Source: an uncultured Granulicatella sp. (GTDB taxonomy: Bacteria; Bacillota; Bacilli; Lactobacillales; Aerococcaceae). Taken from it: a stretch of DNA of 9,358 nucleotides. Positions 6,340 through 9,358 of this stretch are shown piece by piece. The stretch's first letter is position 1. The number at the start of each line of letters is the position of its first letter. The notes beneath the pieces were generated by a model that saw nothing but the letters and a program-made list of their open reading frames with translations, was not told where the DNA came from and did no database searches. The DNA lies in assembly GCA_938017885.1 (NCBI GenBank), contig CALIJD010000158.1, positions 1 to 9,358 of the forward strand. The letters run 5' to 3'. A program made the translations under genes and the position numbers.

Positions 6340-6380
6340 CACGAGTCGCACTCACTATGGGGGTTGCAGCTCGTGTTTTT
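6340..6380 (+). terminator. Possible terminator or attenuator upstream of dus
   Basis: CACGAG (6340-6345) pairs with CTCGTG (6370-6375). The stem extends by a T-G pair and, after one mismatch, by GCA with TGC, and is followed by TTTTT (6376-6380). The loop is about 14 nt and the stem is imperfect, so efficiency may be moderate. With the promoter at 6302 it would define an RNA of about 65 nt. Confidence 0.45.
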
Positions 6381-6386
6381 AGATGG

Positions 6387-6446
6387 ATAGTGGTAATCGT
6401 AAGGGATGTTCTTGTTAATCAGTGACTTCTTTACGATTATCACTAT
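6387..6446 (+). repeat. Long inverted repeat before dus
   Basis: ATAGTGGTAATCGTAA (6387-6402) is complementary to TTACGATTATCACTAT (6431-6446) at 15 of 16 positions, and the remaining pair is a G-U wobble in RNA. The stem can extend inward by G-U, G-C, G-U and A-U pairs, leaving about 20 nt of loop. No T-tract follows, so it is not a standard terminator. Its distal end overlaps the putative dus -10. It could be a leader hairpin or an operator. Confidence 0.8.
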
Positions 6447-6449
6447 AAA
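6422..6449 (+). promoter_or_regulatory. Putative dus promoter
   Basis: GTGACT (6422-6427) and TATAAA (6444-6449) have 16-bp spacing and would start transcription near 6456, about 45 nt before the dus ATG. The -10 begins inside the distal arm of the long inverted repeat. Confidence 0.45.
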
Positions 6450-6489
6450 TACGTAACGAAGATTTGCTAAGATGCGAATCAGTTTGAAA

Positions 6490-6495
6490 AAGGAG
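6490..6495 (+). promoter_or_regulatory. dus ribosome binding site, sets the start at 6502
   Basis: AAGGAG lies 6 nt before ATG 6502. The longer frame from ATG 6472 has no such site and would add ten mostly basic residues that are foreign to the family, so 6502 is preferred. Confidence 0.88.
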
Positions 6496-6501
6496 AAAAA
6501 A

Positions 6502-7518
6502 ATGAGTTTTAAAATTGGAGATATTCAAATTGACAATAGTGTAGTTGTGGCCCCAATGGCTGGGATTTCGAACTCTGCTTTCCGTGTCACTGTAAAAGAA
6601 TTCGGTGCTGGTTTAGTGGTATGTGAGATGATCAGCGACAAAGGGATTCAATTTCGTAATGAGAAAACATTAAGCATGCTTCATATCGAACCAAATGAGT
6701 ATCCACTGAGCGTTCAAATCATGGGCGGAAATAAAGATACTTTAGTTGAAGCGGCGAAATACGTGGCTGAAAATACAGAAGCGGCGATTATCGATATCAA
6801 TATGGGATGTCCAGTAAACAAAGTCATTAAAGCCGAAGCCGGAGCGAAATGGCTGTTAGACCCAAATAAGGTATACGAAATGGTAGCAGCGGTTGTAGAC
6901 GCAGTGGACAAACCTGTGACTGTGAAGATGCGTACAGGATGGGATCACGAACATTTATATGCGGTTGAAAATGCCCTCGCTGCAGAACGTGCTGGTGCGA
7001 GCGCTGTTGCGATGCATGGACGTACTCGTGTTCAAATGTATGATGGGAAAGCCGATTGGGAAATCCTAGGAGAGGTGAAGAAGAACTTAACACGCATTCC
7101 ATTAATTGGAAACGGAGATGTTCGTAGCCCAGAAGATGCAAAACGCATGATTGATATCGCAGGCGTAGATGGCGTCATGATTGGACGTGCTGCCTTAGCG
7201 AACCCTTGGATGATTCGTCAAACCGTTCATTATTTAGAAACAGGCGAATTGCTTCCAGAAAATACCGTTCCAGAGAAAATTGAAATTGCGAAATTACACT
7301 TACAACGACTTGCGAACCTTAAAGGCGAAGCGGTCGCAACGAAAGAATTCCGCAAGCTTGCAGGCTACTACTTAAAAGGAGTGCCACGTGCCTCGAAAAC
7401 AAAAGTAGCCATTAACGAAGCTGAGAATTTACAAACGGTAGAAGCCTTATTAGACCAATTCGTGATGGAACATTTAGAACGTGAAGAACGTCAAAAACAA
7501 CGCTTGGCAGAAATTTAA
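6502..7518 (+). CDS. dusB: tRNA dihydrouridine synthase (DusB type)
   Basis: This FMN- and NADPH-dependent cytoplasmic enzyme reduces uridines in tRNA to dihydrouridine. With the start at 6502 it has 338 aa. An FMN-binding TIM barrel covers about residues 1-240: [15 protein letters not shown] at 14-28, [11 protein letters not shown] at 98-108 with catalytic Cys103, VKMRTGWD at 141-148, MHGRTR at 171-176, [11 protein letters not shown] at 203-213 and [13 protein letters not shown] at 224-236. A helical tRNA-binding domain follows (about 250-338), with the typical [11 protein letters not shown] stretch. The family is certain; which uridines it modifies cannot be read from the sequence. lysS follows 94 bp later with its own promoter. 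The dus-lysS order is common in Lactobacillales. Arginine codons are mainly CGT, as in lysS. Confidence 0.95.
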   Translation: MSFKIGDIQIDNSVVVAPMAGISNSAFRVTVKEFGAGLVVCEMISDKGIQFRNEKTLSMLHIEPNEYPLSVQIMGGNKDTLVEAAKYVAENTEAAIIDINMGCPVNKVIKAEAGAKWLLDPNKVYEMVAAVVDAVDKPVTVKMRTGWDHEHLYAVENALAAERAGASAVAMHGRTRVQMYDGKADWEILGEVKKNLTRIPLIGNGDVRSPEDAKRMIDIAGVDGVMIGRAALANPWMIRQTVHYLETGELLPENTVPEKIEIAKLHLQRLANLKGEAVATKEFRKLAGYYLKGVPRASKTKVAINEAENLQTVEALLDQFVMEHLEREERQKQRLAEI

Positions 7519-7528
7519 GCAAAAAGCC

Positions 7529-7538
7529 TTGAAATACT

Positions 7539-7543
<5 letters not shown>
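7529..7543. repeat. Inverted repeat TTGAAA-TAC-TTTCAA upstream of lysS
   Basis: A perfect 6-bp dyad with a 3-nt centre lies 11 bp after the dus stop. It overlaps the putative -35 of lysS and lacks a T-tract, so it is not a clear terminator. Confidence 0.5.
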
Positions 7544-9118
<1,575 letters not shown>

Positions 9119-9132
9119 TATCAAACTTAGTG

Positions 9133-9169
9133 CCCCGTTTAAGGTTCGCCTTAGACGGGGTGTTTTTTT
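9133..9169 (+). terminator. Strong rho-independent terminator of lysS
   Basis: CCCCGTTTAAGG (9133-9144) pairs with CCTTAGACGGGG (9149-9160) in a 12-bp stem with one G-U pair and a TTCG tetraloop. TG and seven T residues follow. It lies 14 bp after the lysS stop. Confidence 0.96.
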
Positions 9170-9180
9170 GTCTAACTGAG

Positions 9181-9198
9181 ATTATCATATATGATAAT
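9181..9198. repeat. Perfect 18-bp palindrome
   Basis: ATTATCATATATGATAAT is its own reverse complement. Allowing one mismatch at its edge (9180/9199), the symmetry extends to 24 bp (9178-9201). It lies just after the lysS terminator and about 90 bp before the right-edge promoter, and looks like a protein-binding site. The binding protein is not identifiable; it does not fit the 7-1-7 Fur/PerR pattern. Confidence 0.65.
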
Positions 9199-9208
9199 TT
9201 CGAAATAA

Positions 9209-9225
9209 ACTCGTAAAAGACGAGT
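9209..9225. repeat. Hairpin ACTCGT-AAAAG-ACGAGT
   Basis: A 6-bp perfect stem with a 5-nt loop, second in a row of dyads between the lysS terminator and the right-edge promoter. No T-tract follows directly. Confidence 0.5.
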
Positions 9226-9229
9226 CATG

Positions 9230-9245
9230 TTTTAGCACGCTAAAA
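9230..9245. repeat. Inverted repeat TTTTAGC-AC-GCTAAAA
   Basis: Seven-bp arms are perfect complements around a 2-bp centre. The close spacing suits a DNA operator better than an RNA hairpin. Confidence 0.55.
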
Positions 9246-9249
9246 GTAA

Positions 9250-9289
9250 CAAATGTTCACAGGGTTGTAGTTGACTTTCTAAACATTTG
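9250..9289. repeat. Inverted repeat CAAATGTT / AACATTTG flanking a -35
   Basis: The 8-bp arms (9250-9257 and 9282-9289) are perfect complements 24 bp apart and enclose the TTGACT -35 of the right-edge promoter. Confidence 0.5.
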
Positions 9290-9299
9290 ATTATACTAT
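9271..9299 (+). promoter_or_regulatory. Promoter pointing off the right edge
   Basis: TTGACT (9271-9276) is followed by TATACT (9292-9297, 15-bp spacer) or TACTAT (9294-9299, 17-bp spacer), the same arrangement as at glmU. No supported gene starts in the remaining 59 bases. An rRNA operon or a further protein gene could follow; this cannot be told from the window. Confidence 0.55.
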
Positions 9300-9358
9300 G
9301 AAAAAAAGTTGGAAGAGAGTATTCTTTCTGAGGTAGTTTTATATATACAAAAATATGG

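Noticed and set aside
6261..6443. Minus-strand frame of 60 aa across the pre-dus gap
   Set aside because: It runs through the structured repeats, begins inside the distal arm of the inverted repeat, lacks a ribosome binding site and resembles nothing known to me.
6317..6446. tRNA or known riboswitch in the pre-dus gap
   Set aside because: There is no cloverleaf, no TTCGAATC-like T-arm and no recognisable conserved riboswitch core; only generic stems are seen.
6472..6501. Upstream ATG start for dus
   Set aside because: ATG 6502 has an ideal AAGGAG at 6 nt and gives the normal family N-terminus; the upstream ATG has neither.
9298..9336. Twelve-codon frame ATG AAA AAA AGT... ending TAG after the right-edge promoter
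   Set aside because: Its ATG overlaps the -10 of that promoter, so it would lie upstream of the transcription start, and it has no ribosome binding site.

Overview
The window looks like chromosomal DNA of a low-G+C Gram-positive bacterium of the order Lactobacillales. The evidence is the glmU-prs and dus-lysS gene pairs, the AGGAGG-type ribosome binding sites, the NiaR/NiaX niacin system and the protein sequences themselves. A Carnobacteriaceae-like organism such as Granulicatella is my best guess, from general resemblance only. Most of the window is housekeeping sequence. The less ordinary parts are a row of small membrane proteins, a structured intergenic region in front of dus, and a palindrome-rich stretch at the right edge.

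Layout from left to right. (1) Bases 2-925 (+) hold the 3' part of a secreted-type DNA/RNA non-specific endonuclease whose N-terminus lies outside the window. It ends at a hairpin (934-957) shared with the convergent operon. (2) Bases 2018-966 (-) hold niaX-niaR, a niacin ECF-transporter S component followed by its predicted repressor. Two NiaR-like operators lie over the niaX promoter. (3) Bases 2292-4740 (+) hold glmU and prs, which make UDP-GlcNAc and PRPP; a strong terminator follows (4762-4795). (4) Bases 4825-6271 (+) hold four small membrane proteins of unknown function. The last three look like tandem paralogs of one three-helix family and, together with the first, use very different arginine codons from their neighbours. 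(5) Bases 6272-6501 carry no convincing protein gene. They hold an extended -10 promoter, a possible terminator or attenuator, and a long inverted repeat covering the probable dus promoter. (6) Bases 6502-9118 (+) hold dus (tRNA dihydrouridine synthase) and lysS (lysyl-tRNA synthetase), closed by a very strong terminator (9133-9169). (7) Bases 9170-9358 hold several consecutive dyad symmetries and a promoter pointing off the right edge.

Functional links. The niacin module feeds NAD salvage, and PRPP from prs is the co-substrate of nicotinate phosphoribosyltransferase, so the two are metabolically connected though not in one operon. GlmU supplies the cell-wall precursor UDP-GlcNAc. Dus and LysS both act on tRNA. 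Nothing here is a mobile element, CRISPR array, rRNA or tRNA gene. The best candidates for something undescribed are the small membrane-protein array and the structured RNA/DNA region before dus, and both rest on sequence inspection alone.
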